Source: Diaminobutyricibacter sp. McL0608
GTDB taxonomy: Bacteria; Actinomycetota; Actinomycetes; Actinomycetales; Microbacteriaceae
Assembly: GCF_039613825.1 (NCBI RefSeq)
Contig: NZ_CP154826.1
Coordinates: 2,604,001-2,668,000 of the forward strand
Reading direction: 5' to 3'
Length of the DNA: 64,000 nt
The notes under the pieces were generated by a model that ran no database searches, was not told the origin of the DNA, and saw only the letters and a program-made list of their open reading frames with translations. Below, one piece after another: positions 25,936 through 35,047 of the stretch; the first letter of the stretch is position 1, and every line of letters begins with the position of its first letter. Both the position numbers and the translations under genes were made by a program.

Positions 25936-27027
25936 TCAGTGAGCGGCGATCAGCCGGTCGGCCTCCGCTCGCGCCCGAAGCTCGGCCGCGCGGAGCGTCT
26001 CCCGAGTGAGATCGGGCTCCGGTACATGCGCGTCGACGACCCGCTCGACGGTGTCGAGGATGTCCAGGTAGCCGATCCGGCCGGCATGGAACGCGGCGAC
26101 CGCCTGTTCATTCGCCGCGTTGAAGACGGCCGGATAGGTGCTTCCGGCCATGCCGACGCGCTTGGCGAGCGCGACCGCCGGGAACGCATCGTCGTCGAGC
26201 GGCTCGAACGTCCAGGTGTGGGCGGTCGACCAGTCGAGCGGGACACCGACTCCCGCGACCCTGTTCGGCCAGTCGAGTCCGAGCGAGATCGGCAGGCGCA
26301 TGTCCGGCGGGGAGGCCTGGGCGATCGTCGAGCCGTCGACGAACTCCACCATCGAATGGATGACGGACTGCGGATGCACGGTCACGGCGATGTTCTCGTA
26401 CGGCACGTCGAACAGCACGTGCGCCTCGATGACCTCGAGACCCTTGTTGACCAGGGTCGACGAATTCGTCGTCACGACGAGACCCATGTCCCAGGTGGGA
26501 TGGGCGAGCGCTTCGGCAGGCGTCACGTCACGGAGCGAGGCGCGGCTGCGCCCGCGGAAGGGGCCGCCGGATGCGGTGAGCACCAGTCGTGAGACCTCGG
26601 CCGCGGTACCCGAACGCAGGGCCTGCGCGATCGCGGAATGCTCCGAGTCGACCGGGACGATCTGCCCGGGCTTCGCGATGCGCTTCACGAGGTCTGCGCC
26701 GACGATCAGCGATTCTTTGTTCGCAAGCGCGAGGGTGCGCCCGGATTCGAGCGCCGCCAGTGTCGGCCCGAGCCCCACCGACCCGGTGATGCCGTTCAGC
26801 ACCACATCGGCGTCGACGGAGCGCACCAGTTGTTCGGCGTCCGCGGCACCGAGTGCCGTCTCCGTCACCGAGAACTCCCGGGCCTGTTCGGCGACGAGGT
26901 CGGCGTTGGTGCCGGCCGCGAGACCGACGACGGTGAACCTGTCGCGGTTCGCGCGGATCACGTCGAGGGCCTGCGTTCCGATCGACCCGGTCGAGCCGAG
27001 AATCACTACCCTGCGCACAGGGCCCAT
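25936..27027 (-). CDS. dxr: 1-deoxy-D-xylulose 5-phosphate reductoisomerase
   Basis: 363 aa. NADPH motif [31 protein letters not shown], metal/substrate motif [22 protein letters not shown] and HPTWDMG. It forms MEP, the committed step of the MEP pathway. It begins nine bases after the FKBP lipoprotein gene. Confidence 0.97.
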   Translation of the reverse strand: MGPVRRVVILGSTGSIGTQALDVIRANRDRFTVVGLAAGTNADLVAEQAREFSVTETALGAADAEQLVRSVDADVVLNGITGSVGLGPTLAALESGRTLALANKESLIVGADLVKRIAKPGQIVPVDSEHSAIAQALRSGTAAEVSRLVLTASGGPFRGRSRASLRDVTPAEALAHPTWDMGLVVTTNSSTLVNKGLEVIEAHVLFDVPYENIAVTVHPQSVIHSMVEFVDGSTIAQASPPDMRLPISLGLDWPNRVAGVGVPLDWSTAHTWTFEPLDDDAFPAVALAKRVGMAGSTYPAVFNAANEQAVAAFHAGRIGYLDILDTVERVVDAHVPEPDLTRETLRAAELRARAEADRLIAAH

Positions 27028-27036
27028 GCTACTTGC

Positions 27037-28005
27037 CTAGTGCGTCGTCTTCACGATGTCGATGACGAACACCATGGTGTCGGTGCCCTTGATGTCTCCC
27101 TTGCCCTTCGTGCCGTAACCGTCGGCCGGCGGGATGATCACGATGACCTGCGAGCCGACCTTCTGGCCTTCGAGCGCCTTGGTGAAGCCGGCCACGAAGC
27201 CGGTGACGGCACCGCTGTAGACGCCGCGGCCCCAGCTCTGGTCGAAGACTTTGCCGGTGCGCCAGAGGACGCCCTGGTACTGGAGCGAGATCGTGTCGGT
27301 GGACTTCACGACGGCGCCGTCGCCCTGCTTGAGGACCGCGATCTTGGTCGTCGTCGGCGGAGCGGTCTTGGGGATGGTGATGGTGGGCTGGCCGATGCTG
27401 GACAGCTTCACCGTCGGGAATCCGGCGGTCGGTGCGACCGGAGTGCCGTTCGCGCGGGTCGGGACAAGGTCGACGACGTCTGCGACGAAGACGACCGTGT
27501 CGGTCGCCTTGAGCCCGAGGCTCGACGTGTCCTGGCTGCCGAACGAGTCCTTCACCGTGGACGTCGTGACGACCCGAGAGCCGACCGGCACGCACTCGAT
27601 CGTGCGGACGAGGCCGGGAACGTACTGCGTGTCGTCGACGACGATCGGCACAGGGCTCGTCTTGTCGAAGCCGCTCGCGCTGAGCAGCTTGCCGGTGGTG
27701 CCGTTGTACGCGGCGAGCGCGATGTCGACCGTGCTGGACGGCTTGACGTCGGAACCCTTGCCCTTGATCACAACGGTGCGCTCGGTCGAGGTGGCCTTCA
27801 ACGGAGCCGAGAACTTCACGGTCGGCGTGGCGCGGAAGTCACCGGTCACCGAGACCGCCTTTGAGGTCGCGCCCGACGGCGTGCTCACACACTTCGCGCT
27901 GGCGGCCGACGTGCTGGTCGACGTCGGAGCCGGGGCACCCGAGCTGCAGGCCGCGAGGGCGAGGATGGCGCCGACGGCGGCGATCAGGGAGAGGGTTTTG
28001 CGCAC
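27037..28005 (-). CDS. FKBP-type peptidyl-prolyl isomerase lipoprotein
   Basis: 322 aa. Lipoprotein signal with lipobox LALAAC (Cys20), then a Ser/Thr-rich spacer. Two FKBP-like halves: a degenerate one around residues 50-180 and a complete C-terminal one (about 222-322) with ISLQYQGVLWRTGKVFDQSW and VGSQVIVIIPPADGYG. It likely folds exported proteins at the membrane surface. GTG 28005; weak ribosome site. First gene of the unit running into dxr. Confidence 0.9.
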   Translation of the reverse strand: MRKTLSLIAAVGAILALAACSSGAPAPTSTSTSAASAKCVSTPSGATSKAVSVTGDFRATPTVKFSAPLKATSTERTVVIKGKGSDVKPSSTVDIALAAYNGTTGKLLSASGFDKTSPVPIVVDDTQYVPGLVRTIECVPVGSRVVTTSTVKDSFGSQDTSSLGLKATDTVVFVADVVDLVPTRANGTPVAPTAGFPTVKLSSIGQPTITIPKTAPPTTTKIAVLKQGDGAVVKSTDTISLQYQGVLWRTGKVFDQSWGRGVYSGAVTGFVAGFTKALEGQKVGSQVIVIIPPADGYGTKGKGDIKGTDTMVFVIDIVKTTH

Positions 28006-28098
28006 GGGATCACTTTCGGAAGACGAAGGGGCAGGGACCCAGTCTGAACCATCGGGCTATGCCGAAGCTGACAGTGGTCTCCACAGATCCTGTCCATC

Positions 28099-28119
28099 CA
28101 CCGGTTCAGGCCTCCGGTG
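28099..28119. promoter_or_regulatory. inverted repeat in the FKBP/aminotransferase divergent region
   Basis: CACCGG, nine bases, CCGGTG lies 37 bases before the aminotransferase start, near where its -35 would be. TACGAT at 28142-28147, eight bases before the start, is a plausible -10. It is a possible operator; no regulator is adjacent. Confidence 0.3.
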
Positions 28120-28155
28120 ACGAGCCGGAAACACGGCCGACCTACGATGGAGCGT

Positions 28156-29492
28156 ATGACACGCGACTTCTCCGTTCCGCAGGCCCGCAAACTCGTCACA
28201 GACCTTCCTGGTCCACGATCGATCGCCTTGCAGGAGCGCCGCGTCGCCTCCGTCAGCCGGGGCGCCGGCACGCTCGCCAACATCTACATGGAAAGCGGCT
28301 CCGGAGCGATCCTGGTCGACGTCGACGGCAACCGGCTCATCGACCTGGGCTGCGGCATCGGAGTCACGACGATCGGTCACGCGCACCCCGCTGTGGCGGC
28401 GGCGGCAGCGGAGCAGGCCGCGAGGCTGACCCACACGCTCTTCACCGTCACCCCCTACGAGAACTACGTGCGCGTCGCCGAGAAGCTCGCACAGATCACA
28501 CCCGGTGACTTCGAGAAGCACTCGATCCTCGTGAACTCCGGGGCCGAGGCCGTGGAGAACGCGGTGAAGATCGCCCGCAAGTACACGGGCCGGCGAGCGA
28601 TCGCATCCCTCGACCACGCCTTCCACGGCCGCACCAACCTCACGATGGCCATGACCTACCGTCCGTGGCCGGAGCGCGCGGGTATGGGACCGTTCCCGGG
28701 CGAGCTCTACAGCGTGCCGATCAGCTACCCGTTCCGCGACCCGGAGGCCATGACGGGCGAGGAAGCGGCCGAACGCACGATCGACTACATCACCACGCAC
28801 ATCGGGGCGACCGAGCTCGCCGCGCTGTTCGTCGAGCCGATCCAGGGCGACGGCGGGATCATCATCCCGGCGCCCGGCTACTTCAAGCGGCTGAGCGAGT
28901 TCTGCACTGAGAACGGCATCGTCTTCGTCGCCGATGAGATCCAGTCCGGCATCGGCCGCACGGGAACCTGGTACGCGATCGAGCACCACGGCGTGGTCCC
29001 CGACCTCGTGACCAGCGCCAAGGGCATTGCGGGCGGATTCCCGCTCGCTGCCGTCACCGGGCGCGCGGAGATCATGGATGCGGTCCAGCCCGGCGGGATC
29101 GGCGGCACCTTCGGCGGCAACCCCGTCTCGACCGCCGCGGCTCTCGCCGTCTTCGACGTCATCGAAAGCGAAGGCCTGCTCGCCGAGGCGGAGCGCGTCG
29201 AGCGGGCCCTGCGGGCGCGCATCGGAGACTGGGCGGAGCGCTTCCCCGTCGTGGGAGAGGTGCGGGAAAGGGCGCCATGTTCGGTGTCGAACTGGTCCAC
29301 CCCGGAACGAAGAAGCCCAACCCGGAGGCGCTGACCGCTGTGCTCAGGCATGCGACGACGAACGGCGTCATTCCGCTGGATGCGGGCAGCTGGGACAGCG
29401 TGCTTCGCATCATGCCGTCGGTGGTCATCAGCGAAGAACTGATCGACGATGCGGCGACGGTCATCGAAGAAGCGCTCGCGCGCTTCAGCTGA
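28156..29492 (+). pseudogene. gabT: GABA-type class III aminotransferase, frameshifted
   Basis: The reading frame runs intact through the PLP domain (VNSGAEAVENAVKIARKYTG, FVEPIQGDGG, VFVADEIQSGIGRTG, PLP lysine in SAKGIAGGFPLA, GGTFGGNP) to GEVR. It then shifts at the GGG of 29264-29266. Adding one G restores GKGAMFGVELVHPG and the C-terminal domain, which continues in the next frame to 29492. As written the product ends in about 20 unrelated residues and loses the small domain. It is a close paralogue of the intact copy at 32608. A single-base deletion or a sequencing error in the G-run explains it. Confidence 0.85.
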
Positions 29493-29503
29493 ATCGGCAC
29501 GGT

Positions 29504-30391
29504 ATGGGACTCCGCGGCAGGGCCGCCACGATGATCGGCGCGGCGGCCGCAGCGATCGCTGTCGTCGTGACGGTCGCCGCGACACCCGCCTTGGCCGCAT
29601 CCGACCCTCCGTTCACTCCCGGGCTGATCATCAGCGACGATTCGTTCTACAATTTCCAGTCGATGTCGGCGCAGGACATCCAGATGTTCCTCGAGGCCCG
29701 CACCTGCATGCCGAAGGATGCGTCGCCGTGCCTCGCCGATTACGCGACCGACAGCCGCAGCATCCCTGAACAGGGACCGGGCCACTGCGCCGCCATCACC
29801 GGCCGTCGCGACGAAGCGGCCAGCAGCATCATCGAGCGCGTGGCGCGGGCCTGCCGCATCAACCCGCAGGTGCTGCTGGTGCTCCTGCAGAAGGAACAGT
29901 CCCTGCTCACCGCACCCAGCGCATCCGGTTATTCGAAGGCGACAGGGTACGCGTGCCCCGACACGGCCGCCTGCGACAAGAAATATCTCGGATTCTTCAA
30001 CCAGGTGTACCGGGCGGCCTGGCAGTTCCGCGAATACACCCTGCATCCCGATGAGTGGCGCTACCGGATCGGGCGCGTGCCCATCCAGTACCATCCGAAC
30101 GAATCGTGCGGGTCGACTGCGGTGCACATCCGGAACCAGGCGACGGCGAACCTCTACAACTACACGCCGTATCAACCCAACGCGCAGACCCTCGCGCACC
30201 CGAAAGGTCCGGCAGGGCCGTGCTCCACGTTCGGCAACCTCAACTTCTCGCGCATCTTCAACTCCTGGTTCGGGTCACCACTCACCGTGCGATTCCCGGA
30301 CTGGCTTCCCGCATGCCTCAATTTCGTCGGCGGTCACGATTGTCCGCCTGACCGGCCATTCGACTTCCAGAGCCTGACTCAGGGCGATTAA
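29504..30391 (+). CDS. secreted protein of unknown function, possible lysozyme-like fold
   Basis: 295 aa. A signal peptide (AAAAAIAVVVTVAATPALA) precedes the mature start SDPPFTPGLIISDDSFYNF. Mature protein has many cysteines (CMPKDASPC, CAAIT, YACPDTAACDKK, SCGST), suggesting disulphides outside the cell. The segment INPQVLLVLLQKEQSLLT, followed by FFNQVYRAAWQFREY, recalls the catalytic-Glu helix of lytic transglycosylase-like folds. That link is my inference. ATG 29504 follows the frameshifted aminotransferase by 11 bases. Related actinobacterial proteins are often labelled hypothetical or hemagglutinin. Confidence 0.7.
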   Translation: MGLRGRAATMIGAAAAAIAVVVTVAATPALAASDPPFTPGLIISDDSFYNFQSMSAQDIQMFLEARTCMPKDASPCLADYATDSRSIPEQGPGHCAAITGRRDEAASSIIERVARACRINPQVLLVLLQKEQSLLTAPSASGYSKATGYACPDTAACDKKYLGFFNQVYRAAWQFREYTLHPDEWRYRIGRVPIQYHPNESCGSTAVHIRNQATANLYNYTPYQPNAQTLAHPKGPAGPCSTFGNLNFSRIFNSWFGSPLTVRFPDWLPACLNFVGGHDCPPDRPFDFQSLTQGD

Positions 30392-30395
30392 GAGC

Positions 30396-30411
30396 ATGCC
30401 CCACAGGGCAT
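30396..30411 (+). terminator. short hairpin after the secreted-protein gene
   Basis: ATGCCC-CACA-GGGCAT, five bases after the stop, followed by ACAAAACT. The stem is short and there is no true T-tract, so it is weak. Confidence 0.3.
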
Positions 30412-30435
30412 ACAAAACTCGCTACTCTCGATCAC

Positions 30436-31197
30436 GTGACGGAAATCGAACCCGACGGCGGGGCGACTGAGGCGCCACGGCGCCCTGGTTTCCTCTACCT
30501 GTTCATCCGCACGGTCATCGCGCCGCTCGCCCGACTCATCTACCAGCCGACGGTGATCGGTCGCAAGAACGTCCCGCGCACGGGAGCCGTGATCCTGGCC
30601 AGCAACCACCTGTCGTTCATCGACTCGGTCGCCATTCCGCTGATGGCTCCCCGCCGCGTGCAGTTCCTGGCCAAGTCGACCTACTTCACAGGCACGGGCA
30701 TCAAAGGCGCTCTTTCGCGCGCTTTCTTCACGGCCATCGGCGCCGTCGGAGTCGAGCGCGGCGCCGGCCAGGCCGCCCAGGAGGCGCTCGACCAGAGCAA
30801 GCGGATCCTCGACACCGGAGCCGCCTTCGCGCTCTACCCCGAAGGCACGCGATCGCTCGACGGCCGACTGTACAAAGGACGCACGGGAATCGCGTGGCTG
30901 GCGCTCACCACGGGTGCGCCTGTCGTTCCCGTCGGACTGGTCGGAACCAACGATCTGCAGCCGGTCGGGACGCGTCTGCCGCGTGTCCGTCCGATCACGA
31001 TCACGTTCGGAAAGCCCATCGACCTCTCCCACTACGGGAGCGCGGAGTCCGGGCGCGCCAGGCGCCAGGCGACCGACGAGGTGATGGCGGCCATCCACGC
31101 GCTCACCGGCCAGACACTGGCCAACAAGTACAACGAGACGCCGCCGGTGACGACGGTCGAACGCGTCAGGCGCGCCATCCCCCACGAGCGCCTCTAA
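30436..31197 (+). CDS. plsC: 1-acyl-sn-glycerol-3-phosphate acyltransferase family protein
   Basis: 253 aa. Acyltransferase motif I ASNHLSFIDS (NHxxxxD type), motif III FALYPEGTRSLDGRLYKG and motif IV TGAPVVPVGLVG. It likely acylates lysophosphatidate at the membrane in phospholipid synthesis, though paralogues use other acceptors. GTG 30436 with TACTCT at 30423-30428 seven bases upstream and no Shine-Dalgarno. Converges with the CGNR gene. Confidence 0.87.
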   Translation: MTEIEPDGGATEAPRRPGFLYLFIRTVIAPLARLIYQPTVIGRKNVPRTGAVILASNHLSFIDSVAIPLMAPRRVQFLAKSTYFTGTGIKGALSRAFFTAIGAVGVERGAGQAAQEALDQSKRILDTGAAFALYPEGTRSLDGRLYKGRTGIAWLALTTGAPVVPVGLVGTNDLQPVGTRLPRVRPITITFGKPIDLSHYGSAESGRARRQATDEVMAAIHALTGQTLANKYNETPPVTTVERVRRAIPHERL

Positions 31198-31213
31198 TCG
31201 CCCAGGCGCTCCC

Positions 31214-31732
31214 TCAGTCGCCGGTCGTCGTCTTCGCGCGGTAGGTACGCGCCTTCTGGCGGTTGCCGCAGACGCCCATGCTGCACCAGGTGCGGGAGCC
31301 GTTCTTCGAGCGGTCGTAGAACGCCCACCGGCAGTCGTCTGCCGCACACAGCTTCACCCGGCCCATCGAGCCCTGGATGCTCAGCACCACGGACGAGGCG
31401 ACGGCGGCTTCGGCGGCGGTGCGCGCCCGTAGCGCGACACCGCGGTCGCCGCAGGTGGTCTCGAGCTCGAGGCTGGGCAGGGCAGGCGTGCCGCCGTCGA
31501 GGAACGACCGCAGTGCATCCCTGACCGACTTGGCCTCGGACCGGTCGCCGGCACTCACCCCGTTCTGCTCGCACCAGGCATCGAACGCCGCCGGGTCATC
31601 GAGGACATCGGTGCCCTCGTCGACATCCAGGGTGTTGAGGAAGCCGACGAGGAGGTCCGCGCCGAGAACAGGTTCCGGCGCCTCTGTTTCAGGCTCCGTC
31701 GCCGTCTCGGACGCGGGTGCATTCGTACGCAT
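31214..31732 (-). CDS. CGNR zinc-finger transcriptional regulator
   Basis: 172 aa. An N-terminal ABATE-type domain (LLVGFLNTLDVDEGTDVLDD) precedes a C-terminal zinc finger CAADDCRWAFYD ... CSMGVCGNRQKARTYRAK, the CGNR signature (C-x4-C and C-x4-C). Members are predicted DNA-binding regulators. The 85 bases upstream are packed with GTAAC motifs, a probable target for autoregulation. Confidence 0.88.
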   Translation of the reverse strand: MRTNAPASETATEPETEAPEPVLGADLLVGFLNTLDVDEGTDVLDDPAAFDAWCEQNGVSAGDRSEAKSVRDALRSFLDGGTPALPSLELETTCGDRGVALRARTAAEAAVASSVVLSIQGSMGRVKLCAADDCRWAFYDRSKNGSRTWCSMGVCGNRQKARTYRAKTTTGD

Positions 31733-31796
31733 GTAACCATTGTAACCCGATAGTGGGTTACGTTACGATGTAACTAGTAAAAAGGGTTTGCAGGTT
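31733..31796. promoter_or_regulatory. cluster of GTAAC/GTTAC half-sites upstream of CGNR gene
   Basis: GTAACC (31733), GTAACCC (31742-31748), GGGTTAC (31755-31761), GTTAC (31762-31766), GTAAC (31770-31774) and GGTTAC near 31793. They form inverted pairs GTAACCC-6-GGGTTAC and GTTAC-GAT-GTAAC. The stretch is markedly AT-richer than its surroundings. It lies between the CGNR regulator and a small rightward gene and is a likely operator/promoter. Confidence 0.6.
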
Positions 31797-31817
31797 ACAC
31801 CGTCGTAGGAGGACATC

Positions 31818-32117
31818 ATGCATCCGCTGGCACTCTGGCTCATCAGCTCGTCGCAGCTGCACGAGCGCGACACCGAGGACCGTCTGATGAGGCGACAGCG
31901 CCACGCTCGGGAACGGGAAGCCGAACTCGAACGCGACGGGCGCTGGGCTTTGGCGATGCGTCGCTGGGCCGCTCAGGACGAGGCGGCGCGCGCGGCGTCG
32001 CCTTCTGAGGCGCCGGCGGTGTCGGTCACCACGGCACCCCACCGCGCTCGGCGGCGCTACCGGGTGGTCCCGACGCCCGGACGGAATCAGACGAGGACGA
32101 ACGTCTCGGGTTCGTGA
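31818..32117 (+). CDS. small charged protein of unknown function
   Basis: 99 aa. A short hydrophobic N-terminus (MHPLALWLISSSQ) is followed by an Arg/Glu-rich helix-prone stretch (DRLMRRQRHAREREAELERD) and a basic tail. The main support is AGGAGG at 31807-31812, five bases before ATG. Its last 31 bases overlap the 3' end of the convergent osmC gene. I recognise no family. Confidence 0.6.
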   Translation: MHPLALWLISSSQLHERDTEDRLMRRQRHAREREAELERDGRWALAMRRWAAQDEAARAASPSEAPAVSVTTAPHRARRRYRVVPTPGRNQTRTNVSGS

Positions 32118-32563
32118 CCGACGGGAAAGTTCACTGAGGCCGCAATGAAGCATTTCTCAGCGGCCTCGCGGTGGATCGCCCGAGCGGTCTCGAGCATCCC
32201 CTCTTCGAGAACGGTGACGCGCGGACGCAGGGTCACGCTCGTGAAGTGGCCCCCGCCGTTACCGGTCTCCTCCATGACGCCGGTCGCCTCGTCGGTGTAA
32301 GCGACGACGACGACACCGTGGTTGGTCGCCACGTGAAGGTAGCTGAGCATGTGGCACTGGCTCAGAGCGGACAGCAGGAGATCCTCGGGGTTCCAGCGGT
32401 CCCGGTCGCCGAAGAACACGCGATCCGACGAGCCCTGGATGTCGTGCTGCTTGCCATCCACCGACACGACGTGGTCTCTGCCGTAGGCGCGATAGGCACT
32501 CGTGCCCGTGCCCCGATTGCCCGTCCATTCGACGGAAACCGCGTAGTGGTGTGCGCTGTTCAT
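32087..32563 (-). CDS. OsmC/Ohr-family peroxide-reducing protein
   Basis: 158 aa. Both redox cysteines are in context: LLSALSQCHMLSYL and EAAEKCFIAASVNFPV. The family reduces organic hydroperoxides using thiols. The N-terminus HHYAVSVEWTGNRGTGTSAY resembles the YhfA/OsmC subtype more than Ohr. Divergent from gabT with 44 bases between. Confidence 0.9.
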   Translation of the reverse strand: MNSAHHYAVSVEWTGNRGTGTSAYRAYGRDHVVSVDGKQHDIQGSSDRVFFGDRDRWNPEDLLLSALSQCHMLSYLHVATNHGVVVVAYTDEATGVMEETGNGGGHFTSVTLRPRVTVLEEGMLETARAIHREAAEKCFIAASVNFPVGHEPETFVLV

Positions 32564-32607
32564 GATTCGATTCTGTCAGCATCCGGCCCGGGCTAAACTT
32601 GCCCATC

Positions 32608-33981
32608 ATGACTGAAACGCTGAGCACCTCTGCGTCCTCGGACGCCCCCGTCGTCTCCATCCCGCAGGAACGCCGCATCGTCACCGCGATCCCCGGACCC
32701 CGGTCGCAGGCACTGCACGAGCGGCGCCTGGCCGTCGTGCCGTCCGGCGTCTCATCGGTACTCCCCGTCTACATCGCAAAGGCGAACGGCGCCATCCTCG
32801 TCGACGTCGACGGCAACCAGTTCGTCGACTTCGGCGCGGGCATCGGAGTGACGACGATCGGCCACACCGAGAAGGCCGTCGTCGAAGCTGCAGCGTCGCA
32901 GCTCCAGGACGTCATCCACACCCTCTTCACCGTCACGCCCTACGAAGAGTACGTGCGCGTCGCCGAGCTGCTCGCCGAGCACACCCCCGGCGACCACGCG
33001 AAGAAGACCGTGCTGGTCAACTCCGGCGCGGAAGCCGTCGAGAACGGCGTCAAGATCGCACGCAAGCACACCGGCCGCCGCGGTGTCGCGGTGCTCGACC
33101 ACGCTTACCACGGCCGCACCAACCTCACCATGGCCATGAACTTCAAGGCCATGCCGTACGGCACGGGTTTCGGTCCGTTCGCCGGCGACATCTACCACGC
33201 GCCCAGCTCGTACCCGTATCACGACGGCCTCAGCGGAGCCGATGCGGCAGCCCGCACGATCGCCTACCTCGAGAAGATCGTCGGAGCCTCCGACCTGGCC
33301 TGCCTCGTCGTCGAGCCCATCCAGGGCGAGGGCGGCTTCATGGTTCCGGCAGACGGCTACCTGCCCGCGCTCCAGGAGTGGTGCACGGCGAACGGGGTCG
33401 TCTTCATCGCCGACGAGATCCAGAGCGGAATGGCCCGCACCGGCGCGTACTATGCGAGCGAGCACTTCGGGCTCGTCCCCGACCTCGTGCTGAGCGCGAA
33501 GGGCATCGCGGGCGGTCTCCCCCTGGCCGCCGTCACCGGCCGTGCCGAGATCATGGACGCGTCGCACCCGGGCGGCCTCGGAGGCACCTTCGGCGGCAAT
33601 CCGGTCGCCGCCGCCGCCGCAGTCGCCGTTTTCGAGGAGATCGAGCGCAGCAACCTCCTCGCCGAGGGACGCCGCATCGAAGGCGCACTCAAGCCGGCCC
33701 TTCTCGCGTTGCAGCAGAAGTACGACATCATCGGCGACGTGCGCGGGATCGGCGCCATGCTCGCGATCGAGCTCGTCCAGCCCGGCACGGGATCCACGAC
33801 GAAAGAACCCAACGCCGCAGCGGTCAGCGCGATCGCGGCGTACGCGGCGCAGCACGGCCTGCTCATCCTCACCGCCGGCACCTACGGGAACGTCCTGCGC
33901 TTCCTGCCGAGCCTCGCCGTCACGGACGAGCTGATCGCCGACGCCGTGACGGTCCTCGACGACGCCTTCGCGGCCCTGTGA
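32608..33981 (+). CDS. gabT: 4-aminobutyrate aminotransferase
   Basis: 457 aa class III PLP enzyme: GABA plus 2-oxoglutarate to succinate semialdehyde plus glutamate. VNSGAEAVENGVKIARKHTG, VVEPIQGEGGF, FIADEIQSGMARTG, PLP lysine in LSAKGIAGGLPLA, GGTFGGNPVAAAA and an intact C-terminal domain (GDVRGIGAMLAIELV). ATG 32608 is chosen because TAAACT (32594-32599) lies eight bases upstream with no Shine-Dalgarno. It overlaps the asparaginase gene by GTGA. It can compensate for the broken copy at 28156. Confidence 0.93.
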   Translation: MTETLSTSASSDAPVVSIPQERRIVTAIPGPRSQALHERRLAVVPSGVSSVLPVYIAKANGAILVDVDGNQFVDFGAGIGVTTIGHTEKAVVEAAASQLQDVIHTLFTVTPYEEYVRVAELLAEHTPGDHAKKTVLVNSGAEAVENGVKIARKHTGRRGVAVLDHAYHGRTNLTMAMNFKAMPYGTGFGPFAGDIYHAPSSYPYHDGLSGADAAARTIAYLEKIVGASDLACLVVEPIQGEGGFMVPADGYLPALQEWCTANGVVFIADEIQSGMARTGAYYASEHFGLVPDLVLSAKGIAGGLPLAAVTGRAEIMDASHPGGLGGTFGGNPVAAAAAVAVFEEIERSNLLAEGRRIEGALKPALLALQQKYDIIGDVRGIGAMLAIELVQPGTGSTTKEPNAAAVSAIAAYAAQHGLLILTAGTYGNVLRFLPSLAVTDELIADAVTVLDDAFAAL

Positions 33982-34991
33982 CCCTGGGAACGACGCCTCT
34001 CGGCACCTTCACGGGCGGCGACGCGGTCGAACTGGCGGTCGTCGAGCGGGGCGGGTTCGCTGAATCGCGGCATCTCGGCTCGGCGATCGTGCTCGGGCCC
34101 GACGGAACGGTCGTCCGGACCCTCGGCGACCCCCGTGCGCTGATCCTCCCCCGATCGAGTATGAAACCGTTCCAGGCGATCGCGGTCATGGGCGCGGGAG
34201 TACCGCTCGACGGCCCGGCTGCGGTACTCGCGACTGCCAGCCACGGCGGGACACCTGCGCATCTCTCCGTCGTGCGCGGCCTACTGGCGCAGGCGCAGCT
34301 GACGGAGACGGCGCTGCAGTGCCCGCCGGACTGGCCACTCGACCCTGCAGCGCGTCAGGAGCGCGTCCGCGCAGGCGAGGCGAAGCAACGACTGTTCATG
34401 AACTGCTCCGGAAAGCATGCGGCGATGCTGCTCGCCTGTGTGACGAACGGCTGGCCGACCGACACCTACCTGGACCCGCAGCATCCGCTCCAGGTGCGCA
34501 TCCGCGAGACCGTCGAACGCCTGACCGGCGAGAAGGTCGCCCTCACGGCGGTCGACGGCTGCGGCGCACCCGTCTACGCAATGTCGCTCGAGGGGCTCGC
34601 CCGGGGCATCCAGCGGATCGCCAGCGCATCCACCGGCTCGCCGTTCGCCCTCTACCGCAACGCGGCCATCCTCCGGAACGCCGTACTCGCCGACGGCTGG
34701 GCCATCGACGGCCCCGGTCGTGCGAACACTGTCGTTATCGACCGGCTCGGAGTGTTCGCGAAGCTCGGCGCCGAAGGCGTGATGGTGATGGCGGCGCCCG
34801 ACGGAACGACCGTCGCGCTCAAAGTGCTCGACGGGAGCCTTCGTGCGGCCTCGATCGTCGCGCTCCGTCTGCTCGTCGACGCCGGCGCGGTGTCCGCCGC
34901 AGACGTGGACGCCCTGGAACCGGAACTCGATCTCGCCGTGCTCGGCGGAGGAGTGCCGGTCGGTGCGATCAGGGTGACCTACCCCGCGTGA
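33978..34991 (+). CDS. type II-like asparaginase (Asparaginase_II family)
   Basis: 337 aa. Conserved blocks RSSMKPFQAIAVMGAG, CSGKHAAMLLAC, VDGCGAPVYAMSLEGLARG and GPGRANT identify the thermolabile, plant-type-unrelated Asparaginase_II family (PF06089), thought to hydrolyse asparagine. GTG 33978 overlaps the gabT stop (GTGA), so both are probably co-translated. Pairing with gabT suggests amide/amino-nitrogen salvage. Confidence 0.87.
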   Translation: MTLGTTPLGTFTGGDAVELAVVERGGFAESRHLGSAIVLGPDGTVVRTLGDPRALILPRSSMKPFQAIAVMGAGVPLDGPAAVLATASHGGTPAHLSVVRGLLAQAQLTETALQCPPDWPLDPAARQERVRAGEAKQRLFMNCSGKHAAMLLACVTNGWPTDTYLDPQHPLQVRIRETVERLTGEKVALTAVDGCGAPVYAMSLEGLARGIQRIASASTGSPFALYRNAAILRNAVLADGWAIDGPGRANTVVIDRLGVFAKLGAEGVMVMAAPDGTTVALKVLDGSLRAASIVALRLLVDAGAVSAADVDALEPELDLAVLGGGVPVGAIRVTYPA

Positions 34992-35004
34992 CCCGCTTCA
35001 CCGA

Positions 35005-35035
35005 CGTGGCCCGGCTCTGACGCTGCCGGGCCACG
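35005..35035. terminator. convergent bidirectional hairpin
   Basis: CGTGGCCCGG, 11-base loop, CCGGGCCACG: a perfect 10-bp stem between the stops of the asparaginase gene and potC. There is no U-tract, but position and symmetry fit a two-way terminator. Confidence 0.55.
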
Positions 35036-35047
35036 CGGTTCCGGGGT

